A stretch of DNA of 64,000 bases from Mycobacterium dioxanotrophicus (GTDB taxonomy: Bacteria > Actinomycetota > Actinomycetes > Mycobacteriales > Mycobacteriaceae). Of this stretch, positions 26,767 through 35,058 are shown piece by piece. The position numbers and the translations under genes are program-made. Location of the stretch: the NCBI RefSeq assembly GCF_002157835.1, contig NZ_CP020809.1:4712001-4776000 (forward strand), given 5' to 3'. Under the pieces are notes generated by a model. It searched no databases, was not told where the DNA came from, and saw only the letters and a program-made list of their open reading frames with translations. The number at the start of each line of letters is the position of its first letter. Position 1 is the stretch's first letter.

Positions 26767-28001
26767 CGGGTCGAACCCGTTGCGACAGTTCCTGATTCGG
26801 TCAGTGCGGCGATCTCTTCAGCACCAAGGCCGAGGTGTTCGGCCAGCACTGCGGCGGTGTCGTCGCCGACGGCAGGCGCAGGCACTGCGGGCGGATATAC
26901 CCCGCCGATCGCCATCGGCAGGCCCGGCGCCAGGTACCGCCCGACACGCGGTTGGTCCAGCGGCGTGAACAGCGGGTTGGCCGTCACGCGCGGATCGGTG
27001 GCGACCTCGGTGAAGCTGCGGTAGCGCTCCCACAGCACCGACGTGCCCGACAGTGCCGCAGCGATCTCCTCGGCGGTGTGCTGGCTGAACCACAGCGTGA
27101 ACAGGCCGGTGAGCGCGTCGCGGTGGGTGTAGCGCTGGCCCTCGTCGGAGAAGTCGGCACCCAGCGCCTCTGCCAGTGCCGCAACGGCTTTCGTGGTGCC
27201 CGTGACCTCACTGAGGTCGCGGAAGTGCCGGCCGGTGAGTGCGACGAGCATGAAAGCCACCCCGTCGCTGCTGGTGAAGTTCTGCCCATAGGTGCCGAAA
27301 ACAGTGTTGCCCAGCCGCTCGCGTTCGGTCCCGTTGATCATCACCTCGGTGAGGAATCCCAGGTTGCCCGCCGTCGCCAGCGCCACATTCTCCAACGGAA
27401 TGCTGATCCGGCTGCCTTCACCCGTGGCGTCGCGATGACGCAGCGCAGCACTGACCGCCAGCGCGACGTAGAGCCCGCAGCTGATGTCCCACGCGGGCAG
27501 GACGTGATTGACCGGGGCAGCGAGTTGCGCCGGCCCGGTCACCAACGGGAACCCGAGCCCGGCGTTGACGGTGTAATCGACCCCGGTGCCGCCGTCGGCG
27601 CGCCCTGACACCTCGACGTGGATCAGGTCGGGCCGTGCCGTCACCAACTCGCCGTACGAATGCCATTGCCGGCCGGTCACATTGGTGACCAACACGCCGG
27701 CCTCGGCGATCAGCCGCTGCACCAGCCGTTGGCCTTCGACCGATCGCATATCGGCGGCCACCGAACGCTTGCCCTTGTTGAGCCCGGCCCAGTAGATGCT
27801 CTCGCCGCCCTCGGTGACGGGCCAGCGGTGATAGTCGGCCGCTCCGCCGATCGGATCGACCCGGATCACCTCCGCGCCCAGCTGGCCGAGTGTCATCCCG
27901 GCCAGCGGCACCGCGACGAAGCTGGAGATCTCGATGATCCGCACGCCCGCAAGGGGTGCCGGCGAGGAGCCGGTCAGATCCGGCGTTGCAGGTTCGACCA
28001 T
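26763..28001 (-). CDS. class III (CaiB/BaiF) CoA-transferase, 2-methylfumaryl-CoA isomerase-like
   Basis: 412 residues of the class III CoA-transferase family: VRIIEISSFVAVPLAGMTLG and LGAEVIRVDPIGG at the N-terminus, GLNKGKRSVAADMR, and DYTVNAGLGFPLVTGP with NHVLPAWDI in the centre. The pattern resembles Chloroflexus mesaconyl-C1-CoA:C4-CoA transferase (2-methylfumaryl-CoA isomerase) as I remember it, so it may move CoA on or between dicarboxylates. The residue aligned with the catalytic Asp cannot be confirmed by eye. Next to glutaryl-CoA dehydrogenase, a dicarboxylate such as glutarate is a reasonable guess. Confidence 0.85.
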   Translation of the reverse strand: MVEPATPDLTGSSPAPLAGVRIIEISSFVAVPLAGMTLGQLGAEVIRVDPIGGAADYHRWPVTEGGESIYWAGLNKGKRSVAADMRSVEGQRLVQRLIAEAGVLVTNVTGRQWHSYGELVTARPDLIHVEVSGRADGGTGVDYTVNAGLGFPLVTGPAQLAAPVNHVLPAWDISCGLYVALAVSAALRHRDATGEGSRISIPLENVALATAGNLGFLTEVMINGTERERLGNTVFGTYGQNFTSSDGVAFMLVALTGRHFRDLSEVTGTTKAVAALAEALGADFSDEGQRYTHRDALTGLFTLWFSQHTAEEIAAALSGTSVLWERYRSFTEVATDPRVTANPLFTPLDQPRVGRYLAPGLPMAIGGVYPPAVPAPAVGDDTAAVLAEHLGLGAEEIAALTESGTVATGSTR

Positions 28002-28013
28002 TCGGTCAAGCTA

Positions 28014-30164
28014 TCAAGCGCGGTTGCCCACGAGCTTCATCGCCGCGGCCTCGATGGTGTCCTCGGAGAGCAGCACCCGCAGCGCGGCGTCACCCAGCGG
28101 GATGAAGCTGTCACTGCTGGCCACCCGTGCCACTTTCCCGGTGTACCCGTGCGCGAGCAGCTCGGCGAGCACACCTTCGCCGACGCCACCGGTTTCGCGG
28201 GTCTCGTCCACGATCAGAACCCGGTCGGTGGCGTTGGCCTCCCGCATGATGTCGTCGACCGGAAGCGGGGCCAGCCAGCGCAGGTCGACCACGCGTGCGG
28301 CGATGTCGTGATCTGCGAGCCGGCGGGCCACCCGCAGGCTCATCCACAGGCCGTTGCCGAACGTGAGAATCGTGAGGTCGGAGCCGTCGCCGTAGGTGCG
28401 GGCGCGTCCGACCTGCACAGCGTCGGTCGGATAGGACGCGAGCCATTCCCCGTCGCCATCGGCATACAGATCCTTGGTGTGGTACAGCGCGATCGGTTCG
28501 AGGTAAAGACACACCGCGCCAGCGGTTTTCGCGGCTGCCACGCAGGTGTGCAGCATGGCAGCAGCATCGTCGGGGCGGGCAGGCGTCGCGATCACCACCC
28601 CGGGGATGTCCCTGATGGCCGCGATCGAGTTGTCGTTGTGGAAGTGCCCGCCGAAGCCCTTCTGGTAGCCGTAGCCGGCGATGCGCACGACCATCGGATT
28701 GCGGTACTGCCGGTTGGAGAAGAACTGCAGGGTGGCGCCTTCACCGCGGATCTGGTCGGAGGCGTTGTGCAGGTAGGCCAGGTATTGGATTTCGGGGATG
28801 GGCAGCAGTCCGGAGACCCCGGCGCCGAGGGCCAGGCCAAGGATGGTCTGTTCGTCGAGCAGCGTGTCGAACACCCGCGCGGGGCCCGCACTGCCCTGCA
28901 GCCCGCGGGTGACACCGTAGACGCCGCCCTTGCGCGCGACGTCCTCACCGAACACCATCGCTTCCGGGTTTTGGGCCAGGACATCCTTGAGGGCGCGGTT
29001 GATCGCCAGCGCCAGGGTCAGTCCGTCGGCGGGCGGTCCGGGAGCGGCGACGGCGACCGCCTTGGCTTCGTCGAGAGTGTCGCGCAGTGGCCTGGTGACC
29101 GCTGCCGCACTGTCGAGCTGTGGCGATTCGCTGACTTCACGCGCCAGGTCGATCACCTCGGCACGCTTCGCCTCGTAGCGCTCAAGCACCTGCTGCGGGG
29201 TCAGGATGCCATGTCTGACAAGCAGTTTCGCGGTGTTCAGCACAGGATCCCGGTCGAAATCGCCGGTGATCTCGTCGGGTTTGCGGTACGCCGGCTCGTA
29301 GTCGGAGCCGGCGTGGCCCATCAGTCGCACGGTGCGCAGATGCAGGAAGGCGGGTTTGCGCTGACTACGCACCCAGGTGGCCGCGGCCAGCGCGGTGTCG
29401 TAGGCATCGGCCAGGTCGCATCCGTCCCCGGCGAAGTACTGCAAACCCTCCCGGTTCGCGTAGGTACGGGCTACCCAGCCCCGCGGTGTCTTGGTGCTGA
29501 TACCGATGCCGTTGTCCTCGCAGACGAACAGCAACGGCATGGGCAGGCCCTGGTAGGAGGCGTGCAGGGCCGCGTTGATGGCACCGACCGCGGTCGAGTG
29601 GTTGGCCGACGCGTCGCCGAAACTGCACACCGTCACGGCGTCGTCCGGCCAGGCGCAGGGCACGTCGAGCTTGCGGGCCCGGGCGGTCGAAAACGCCACG
29701 CCCACGGCACGCGGGAGATGCGACGCGATGGTCGAGGTCTGCGGGATGACGTTGAGGTCGTGGCGGCCGAACACCTTGTGCCGTCCGCCCGAGATCGGTT
29801 CGGTGGTCGCGGCGACCAGCCCGAGCAGCACGTCGCGGACGGCATCCGAACCGTCCACCTGCGCGGCGCGGGCCAGATAGAAGCCGCCGGACCGGTAATG
29901 CAAAAGCGCGGGGTCGGTCGGGCGCAGCGCGGCCGCGACTGCCGCGTTGCCCTCGTGCCCAGACGAGCCGATGGTGTAAAAACCCTTACCCTGCGACCGC
30001 AGCCAGCGTGCTGCGAGATCCAGGTGACGGCTCGCGAGCTGGGTGTCGAAGAGCGCCAACGCCTTCGGCACGGTCAGCGCCGACGCATCGGGCCAGGTTT
30101 CGGCACCAGGCCGGCCCAGCGCCGAGACGGTCGAGGTGAAGTATTCGTCGATGGACTCTGCCAC
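28014..30164 (-). CDS. thiamine-diphosphate 2-oxoacid dehydrogenase E1, fused alpha and beta subunits
   Basis: 716 residues. The first half (about 1-330) is an E1-alpha: YTIGSSGHEGNAAVAAAL, HYRSGGFYLA, and the ThDP motif GDASANHSTAVGAIN...CEDNGIGIS. The second half (about 390-716) is an E1-beta: MVFGEDVARKGGVYGVT, EIQYLAYLHNASDQIRGEGA, and VDLRWLAPLPVDDI. Such fusions oxidatively decarboxylate branched or unusual 2-oxoacids. No E2 or E3 gene lies in the window, so it must borrow partners or work differently. It is 33 bases after gcdH and 12 before the CoA-transferase on the same strand. Confidence 0.88.
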   Translation of the reverse strand: MAESIDEYFTSTVSALGRPGAETWPDASALTVPKALALFDTQLASRHLDLAARWLRSQGKGFYTIGSSGHEGNAAVAAALRPTDPALLHYRSGGFYLARAAQVDGSDAVRDVLLGLVAATTEPISGGRHKVFGRHDLNVIPQTSTIASHLPRAVGVAFSTARARKLDVPCAWPDDAVTVCSFGDASANHSTAVGAINAALHASYQGLPMPLLFVCEDNGIGISTKTPRGWVARTYANREGLQYFAGDGCDLADAYDTALAAATWVRSQRKPAFLHLRTVRLMGHAGSDYEPAYRKPDEITGDFDRDPVLNTAKLLVRHGILTPQQVLERYEAKRAEVIDLAREVSESPQLDSAAAVTRPLRDTLDEAKAVAVAAPGPPADGLTLALAINRALKDVLAQNPEAMVFGEDVARKGGVYGVTRGLQGSAGPARVFDTLLDEQTILGLALGAGVSGLLPIPEIQYLAYLHNASDQIRGEGATLQFFSNRQYRNPMVVRIAGYGYQKGFGGHFHNDNSIAAIRDIPGVVIATPARPDDAAAMLHTCVAAAKTAGAVCLYLEPIALYHTKDLYADGDGEWLASYPTDAVQVGRARTYGDGSDLTILTFGNGLWMSLRVARRLADHDIAARVVDLRWLAPLPVDDIMREANATDRVLIVDETRETGGVGEGVLAELLAHGYTGKVARVASSDSFIPLGDAALRVLLSEDTIEAAAMKLVGNRA

Positions 30165-30197
30165 CTGACCTCCTAGAGCTCGTGGCTGGTTGACGGC

Positions 30198-31397
30198 TCA
30201 GCGGAACGCGCCGACTCCGGTAAGTGCCTGCCCGACGATCAGACTATGCATCTCGCTCGTGCCCTCGTAGGTCAATACCGATTCGAGGTTGTTGGCGTGC
30301 CGCATGACCGGGTACTCGCCGGTGATGCCGCTGGCCCCGAGGATGGTGCGGGCGGTGCGAGCGATCTGGATGGCCTCCCGCACGTTGTTGAGCTTTCCGA
30401 CGCTGACCTGCTCGGGCACCAGGTCGCCGGCGTCCTTGCGGCGGCCCAGGTGCATCGCCAGCAGAACGCCCTTGCCGTACTCGAGCGTCATATCGGCAAG
30501 CTTCTGCTGCGTGAGCTGGAAGCCACCGATCGGTCGGCCGAACTGTTCTCGTGAGCGCGCGTACTCGAGGGCGGTCTCCAGGCAGTCCCGCGCGGCACCG
30601 AGCGCGCCGAACACGATCCCGAACCGGGCTTCGCCCAGGCACCGCAGCGGTGCGCCGAGGCTCGTCGCCCCTGGCAGCAACGCGCCCTCAGGGAGGCGGA
30701 CGCCGTCGAGAACCAGTTCACTGGTGACCGACGCACGCAGGGACAGCTTGGATTTGATGGTGTTCGCAGTGAAGCCCGGTGTGTCGGTGGGGACGACGAA
30801 TCCGCGGATGCCGTCGTCGGTCCGCGCCCACACCACCGCGACATCGGCGACCGAGCCGTTGGTGATCCACATCTTTGTGCCGGTGAGGATCCAGTCGCCG
30901 CCCGAACGCGTCGCCCGCGTCCGCATGCCCGACGGGTTCGAGCCGTGATCGGGTTCGGTCAAGCCGAAGCAACCGATGCGGTGCCCGGTCGCCATGTCCG
31001 GCAGCCACTGCTCTTTCTGTTCGTCACTGCCGAACGCGTAGATCGCGAACATCGCCAGCGACCCCTGCACGCTGACGAGGGAACGGATGCCCGAATCGCC
31101 TGCTTCGAGTTCGAGGCATGCCAGGCCGTAGGCCACGGCCGAGGTGCCCGCGCAGCCGTAGCCCTTGAGATGCATGCCGAGCAAGCCGAGTTCGCCGAGT
31201 TCGACGGCCAGTTCGCGCACAGGCAGGTCACCGTTCTCGTACCAGCTCGCAATGTGCGGATTGATCTTGCGCTGCACGACCGAACGGACGGTATCGCGGA
31301 TCTCGCGCTCCTCGGCGTTGAGCAATGCGTCGATTCCGATCAGCGCATCGGCGCTCATACCGGCCGAAACACCCTGGGAGACAGCGGCTTGGGTCAT
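30198..31397 (-). CDS. gcdH: glutaryl-CoA dehydrogenase
   Basis: A 399-residue acyl-CoA dehydrogenase with glutaryl-CoA dehydrogenase-specific segments: GMHLKGYGCAGTSAVAYGL, GCFGLTEPDHGSNPSGM, KLSLRASVT, SVGKLNNVREAIQIAR and the catalytic Glu378 in TYEGTSEMHSL. Expected reaction: glutaryl-CoA to crotonyl-CoA plus CO2, electrons to ETF. The frame is open upstream to 31595, but the ATG at 31397 follows an AGGAG ten bases away and gives the family N-terminus. It lies 22 bases after the enamidase-like gene, linking ring opening to glutaryl-CoA breakdown. Confidence 0.93.
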   Translation of the reverse strand: MTQAAVSQGVSAGMSADALIGIDALLNAEEREIRDTVRSVVQRKINPHIASWYENGDLPVRELAVELGELGLLGMHLKGYGCAGTSAVAYGLACLELEAGDSGIRSLVSVQGSLAMFAIYAFGSDEQKEQWLPDMATGHRIGCFGLTEPDHGSNPSGMRTRATRSGGDWILTGTKMWITNGSVADVAVVWARTDDGIRGFVVPTDTPGFTANTIKSKLSLRASVTSELVLDGVRLPEGALLPGATSLGAPLRCLGEARFGIVFGALGAARDCLETALEYARSREQFGRPIGGFQLTQQKLADMTLEYGKGVLLAMHLGRRKDAGDLVPEQVSVGKLNNVREAIQIARTARTILGASGITGEYPVMRHANNLESVLTYEGTSEMHSLIVGQALTGVGAFR

Positions 31398-31419
31398 ATG
31401 GTCTGGACTCCTTGTCGGT

Positions 31420-32638
31420 TCAGCAGCATCCGGCGACGCGAGCCGGCTCGGCGGCAGGCGCCACTTCGCCGCGCCAGCGCACGGAGCGGCTCGGCGGTGG
31501 GGTCTGTTGGCTGCGGGTTTCCACCAGCGGTACGCCGTCGACGAGCACCGTCGCGATTCCCGGCAGATCACCGAGCGCGAAGCACTCCAGCGCATCGTGC
31601 GCCGTGGAACCCGTGATCGGGCCGAGCACCAGCAGGTCGGCGGGTGCCCCTTCGGTCAGCACACCCGTGTCGAGACCATGCGCCTTGGCGGTCTGGCCGG
31701 TGGCCGCTGCGATGGCCGCCACCGGATCGACACCGCAGACCGACGCGAGGAAGCAGATGTTGCGCAGCATGCCCCGCGGGATGACGCCCGTGCCGCCGGG
31801 GGGTGTCGGTGCCAAGCGTCAGCCGCCCCAGCTCGCCGCGGGCCGACAACTCTTCCGCGGCGAGCTTAGTGGCCCGGAAGTTCATCGAGCTGCACACTTC
31901 GATGTTTGCCGTCGGCACGTCGGAGATGATCGCCAGGATGTCCTCGTCAGGCGGTGGGATGGGGCCACCCGAGATGTGGCCGACGATGTCGGGGCGGACG
32001 GCGACCACGATGTCACGGCCTGCGACCCGGCTCGATCCCGACCGCGACACCCCACCCGAGTGCATCTTGACGGTCATGCCGCGTTGGTGGGCCCACTCGA
32101 CGTAGCGCTGGGCTTCCCCGTCGCCCAACCGGTTCCAGTCGTAGAAGATGAACTTGAGCTGGTCGATGCCTTCGCGGTGGGCCCGGTCGAAGTGCTCCTC
32201 GGTCATGCCTGGCACGAGCAGCACGGTCCCCGCGCTGAGCTTGACGCCGGAGGGCCGGGCCCGACCTGTGGTGTGTTTGGACGTGATCGCGATGCTCAGT
32301 ACGAGTTCGGGCGTGAGTGCCGCGAAATCCAGTCCGGGGATGTGCAATTCGCCTGCCGATACCATCGATGTGGTACCGCCGTGCAGGTAGTTGCCGATCC
32401 ATCCGATCGAATTCTGCGCCGGCGTCCATTCGCCGAATGTCGGGTGCACGTGACCGTCGACGAGGCCGGGCATCACCGTGAGTCCGCCGGCCGAGAGCAC
32501 GCGGTCGGGATGGGGGTGGTCGACCCCGATGCCCGCGATGCGTCCGTCTTCGATCAGCAGCGTGGTGTCCCGCAGCGGTTTCCTCGTGGCGTCGCCATGC
32601 ACCAGGAGACCGATGTCCTCCACGAGCAGGATGGTCAC
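31420..32638 (-). pseudogene. enamidase-like amidohydrolase, interrupted by a +1 frameshift
   Basis: Residues 1-280 read cleanly from ATG 32638: metal motif GLVDGHVHPTFGEW, the segment SGVKLSAGTVLLVPGMTEE, and VGHISGGPIPPPDED, ending in TLGTDTP. At a run of six G on the plus strand (31798-31803) the frame breaks; in the next frame the protein continues GGTGVIPRGMLRNICFLASV to ADLLVLGPITGS and a stop at 31420. Removing one G would give an intact protein of about 405 residues resembling nicotinate-pathway enamidase (1,4,5,6-tetrahydro-6-oxonicotinate hydrolysis) of Eubacterium barkeri. The break may be a sequencing error, strain mutation or phase variation. First gene of its operon, behind an operator at 32666-32682. 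Confidence 0.85.
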
Positions 32639-32665
32639 GCAACCTCCAGAATCAGTGTTTGGATT

Positions 32666-32682
32666 TTGTATACACTATCCGA
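32666..32682 (-). promoter_or_regulatory. GntR-regulon operator, enamidase operon
   Basis: TTGTATACACTATCCGA differs at two of 17 positions from the operator before the importer operon and lies 28 bases upstream of the enamidase start. It has the same orientation and spacing as three other copies in the cluster. Confidence 0.65.
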
Positions 32683-32706
32683 TAATCGATGTCCGGTACA
32701 GACCCG

Positions 32707-33687
32707 CTACCGTTCCCGGTAGGCCCGGATCGACGCCGGGATCGCGAAGACCACCACCGCGACGATCACGGCACCGGCGAGATTCATCGCGAGCCGGACG
32801 CCGCCCTCGTACCACGGGAACAGTTCGGGATACTCGCTGATGACGAGCAACACCGGCGGCCCGGTGATCGCCCACCACGTGTAATTGACCGGACGCAGGG
32901 CCATCGCGAGCAGGAAGAGCACGACGGTCACGCCGATGGTCACCGGCGCGGGCGGCTGAACGCCGAGCAATACCGCGGCGATCACCGCTCCCACCGTGTT
33001 ACCCGAAAGCCGTTGCGCCAACCGCATTCCGGTCTGTGACTGACTGGGTTGAATGGTCAGCAGCACGCTGGTGACGAGCCAGTGCCCACCCACCAGGTCC
33101 ACGGGAAGAAGCGTGACGGCGGACGCCGCGACCCCGACGGCGGCACCGACCCGCAGCGCGTGTGCCCAGCCGCCTGCACGGGGCGACGCGGGTTCGTCGG
33201 GCCGGTCGCGCGCACAGCCGAACCAGACCGCCCAAGCCACGCCTACGACGGCAGCGCCCAGCACATACGGCCACAGCGCGCCGAGGCCACGCGCGCCGTC
33301 CAGATCGGTCGCGAGCAGCACCACAGCCAACCCGGCGGTGGCGCCCACCCGGGCCACCAGTGCCCCGAACATGGCCGCCCCGACGGTCACGGCCAACAGG
33401 ACGGCGGGGTATGGCGTGCTCAGCACCACGATCACGCCACAGACCACTACGGTCGCGGCTCGCGCACCCATTGTCTCCATTGCCGCACGGCGTGTGGTGG
33501 GCAGCTCGGGCACCGCGGTCAGGACGAACCCGAGGGCCACGGCCGAGCCCGCTTCGGCGTGGCCGGACATGGCCGGGACGATGAGTATGGCGCCCAGCGC
33601 GAACGCCAGGGCCACGCCCATGCCCCACCGGCTGGAGCCGACCGGACGCAGCAGTTCCGGCGTGCGGAGTCGACCGGCAGGCATCAT
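32707..33687 (-). CDS. FUSC-family (fusaric acid resistance-like) inner-membrane protein
   Basis: 326 residues with about ten hydrophobic helices in two groups around a short polar loop (CARDRPDEPASPRAGG, about 158-173). The second half carries the FUSC-type segment GGHWLVTSVLLTIQPSQSQTGMRLAQRLSGNTVGAV. Members are linked to export or tolerance of aromatic acids. The start overlaps the [2Fe-2S] subunit stop by four bases, making it the last gene of the importer/Mo-hydroxylase operon, where it may vent toxic substrate or intermediate. Confidence 0.8.
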   Translation of the reverse strand: MMPAGRLRTPELLRPVGSSRWGMGVALAFALGAILIVPAMSGHAEAGSAVALGFVLTAVPELPTTRRAAMETMGARAATVVVCGVIVVLSTPYPAVLLAVTVGAAMFGALVARVGATAGLAVVLLATDLDGARGLGALWPYVLGAAVVGVAWAVWFGCARDRPDEPASPRAGGWAHALRVGAAVGVAASAVTLLPVDLVGGHWLVTSVLLTIQPSQSQTGMRLAQRLSGNTVGAVIAAVLLGVQPPAPVTIGVTVVLFLLAMALRPVNYTWWAITGPPVLLVISEYPELFPWYEGGVRLAMNLAGAVIVAVVVFAIPASIRAYRER

Positions 33688-34190
33688 CCTGATCGATCTG
33701 CGGCATCCAGCACCGCCTGCACGATGCCCTGATATCCGGTACAGCGACAGATGTTGCCCGACAACGCCTCCCGCACCGAATCCTCGGTCAGCGGCTTCTC
33801 GGTGTTCGGGTCACGCAGCAACTCCACCGCGGTGACGAGAAAGCCGGGCGTGCAGAAACCGCATTGCAAACCACCGCGTTCGGAGAACGCCTGGCGTAGC
33901 CGCCGGGTCTCCTCGAACTCGTCGAGGCCCTCCACGGTGGTCACCCGTAGCCCGTCGACCTGCACGGCCAACATGAGGCAGGTGCGCGCGCTGCGGCCGT
34001 CGACGAACACCGAACAGGCGCCGCACACGCCATGTTCGCAGCCGAGATGCGTGCCGGTCAGGCCCAACTCGTCGCGCAGGAAATCCGCGAGAGTCAACCG
34101 CGGCGGCACGGTGCGCTGCACGAGCCGACCGTTGACCACCACCGAGATCGCCACGCCCGCCGTGTGTTTGACGGTATCAACGCCGTCCAT
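33684..34190 (-). CDS. molybdenum hydroxylase [2Fe-2S] subunit (CoxS/XdhA-type)
   Basis: 168 residues. The plant-type cluster motif is CEHGVCGAC with a following Cys in RTCLM; the second cluster is CGFCTP and CRCTGY. Both clusters are complete. It carries electrons from the Mo site to FAD in the heterotrimer. The frame is open to 34373, but the ATG at 34190 gives the normal length and overlaps the FAD-subunit stop by 14 bases. Confidence 0.95.
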   Translation of the reverse strand: MDGVDTVKHTAGVAISVVVNGRLVQRTVPPRLTLADFLRDELGLTGTHLGCEHGVCGACSVFVDGRSARTCLMLAVQVDGLRVTTVEGLDEFEETRRLRQAFSERGGLQCGFCTPGFLVTAVELLRDPNTEKPLTEDSVREALSGNICRCTGYQGIVQAVLDAADRSG

Positions 34191-35058
34191 CGGGATTCCC
34201 CTCCAGGATTGCGAGCCGCCGGTGCGCGTCGGCCAGCGATTGCCGCACCGCAGCCTCACACAGCCGGCGCCCGTAGTCCGGATCCTCGGCGGACGGCTCG
34301 GTCGACTGTGCCCAGCGGGTCGCGAGGGTGTCCCACAGCCGAGCCGACGGTCGTTCGCCGACGACGTCGTCACCCATGAACAGCAGCGGCCGGTCGGCTG
34401 CGCTCAACACCGCACACCGCAGCGACGCGATGCGTCCGTCTGCTCCGACGGCGAGCACGCAGCCGGCCCCCGCGAGCCCGTAATCACCGTGCTGGTGGGC
34501 ATATTCGACGAAGCCCCAGCCCTGACCGGCGCGGGTCGCGGGCACCGAGATCCAGGTGATGATCTCGTCGGGTTCCAGTGCGTTGGTATAGAGCGACACG
34601 AACATGTCTTCGGCCGGGATCTGGCGGCGCCCACCGGATGCGGAATCGCTGTGAAACGTTGCCCCGAGAACCAGGGTCGCCAGCGGCATTTCGGCGGCGG
34701 GATCGGCGTGGGCCACCGATCCGCCGATGGTGCCGCGGTTACGGATGCCGACGTGGCCGATGTAGCGCGCGGCGTCGGCGAGCAGCGGAGCCCGGGCGGC
34801 GATCAGCGGATCCACCTCGACGGTGCGGTGCGTGACGAGGGCACCCAGGATCAGATCGTCGGTGTCGTCGAAGATCCGGGTGAGTTCCTCGAGCCTGCCG
34901 ATGTCGATGATCGCACTCGGCCGGGCCAGCCGCAGATTCATCAACGCGATGAGCGACTGTCCACCCGCCATGAGTTTGGCGTCCGGGTACGTGGCGAGCA
35001 GTTCCAGCGCTTCACCAACGGTGTCGGGCCGAAAGTACTCGAACGCAGCGGGTTTCAC
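34177..35058 (-). CDS. molybdenum hydroxylase FAD subunit (CoxM-type)
   Basis: 293 residues of the FAD-binding medium subunit: FAD contacts AGGQSLIALMNLRL (about 32-45) and RNRGTIGGSVAHADPAAEMP (about 104-123), then the C-terminal CO-dehydrogenase flavoprotein domain. It passes electrons from the iron-sulphur subunit to an acceptor, here possibly quinone through the CoxG-like protein of the same regulon. ATGA overlap with the large-subunit stop. Confidence 0.95.
   Translation of the reverse strand: MKPAAFEYFRPDTVGEALELLATYPDAKLMAGGQSLIALMNLRLARPSAIIDIGRLEELTRIFDDTDDLILGALVTHRTVEVDPLIAARAPLLADAARYIGHVGIRNRGTIGGSVAHADPAAEMPLATLVLGATFHSDSASGGRRQIPAEDMFVSLYTNALEPDEIITWISVPATRAGQGWGFVEYAHQHGDYGLAGAGCVLAVGADGRIASLRCAVLSAADRPLLFMGDDVVGERPSARLWDTLATRWAQSTEPSAEDPDYGRRLCEAAVRQSLADAHRRLAILEGNPDGRR

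Noticed and set aside
27618..30176. Very long open frame on the plus strand opposite the E1 and CoA-transferase genes
   Set aside because: Arg/Gly/Val-rich translation with no domain; the minus-strand genes have clear motifs. High GC content leaves antisense frames open.
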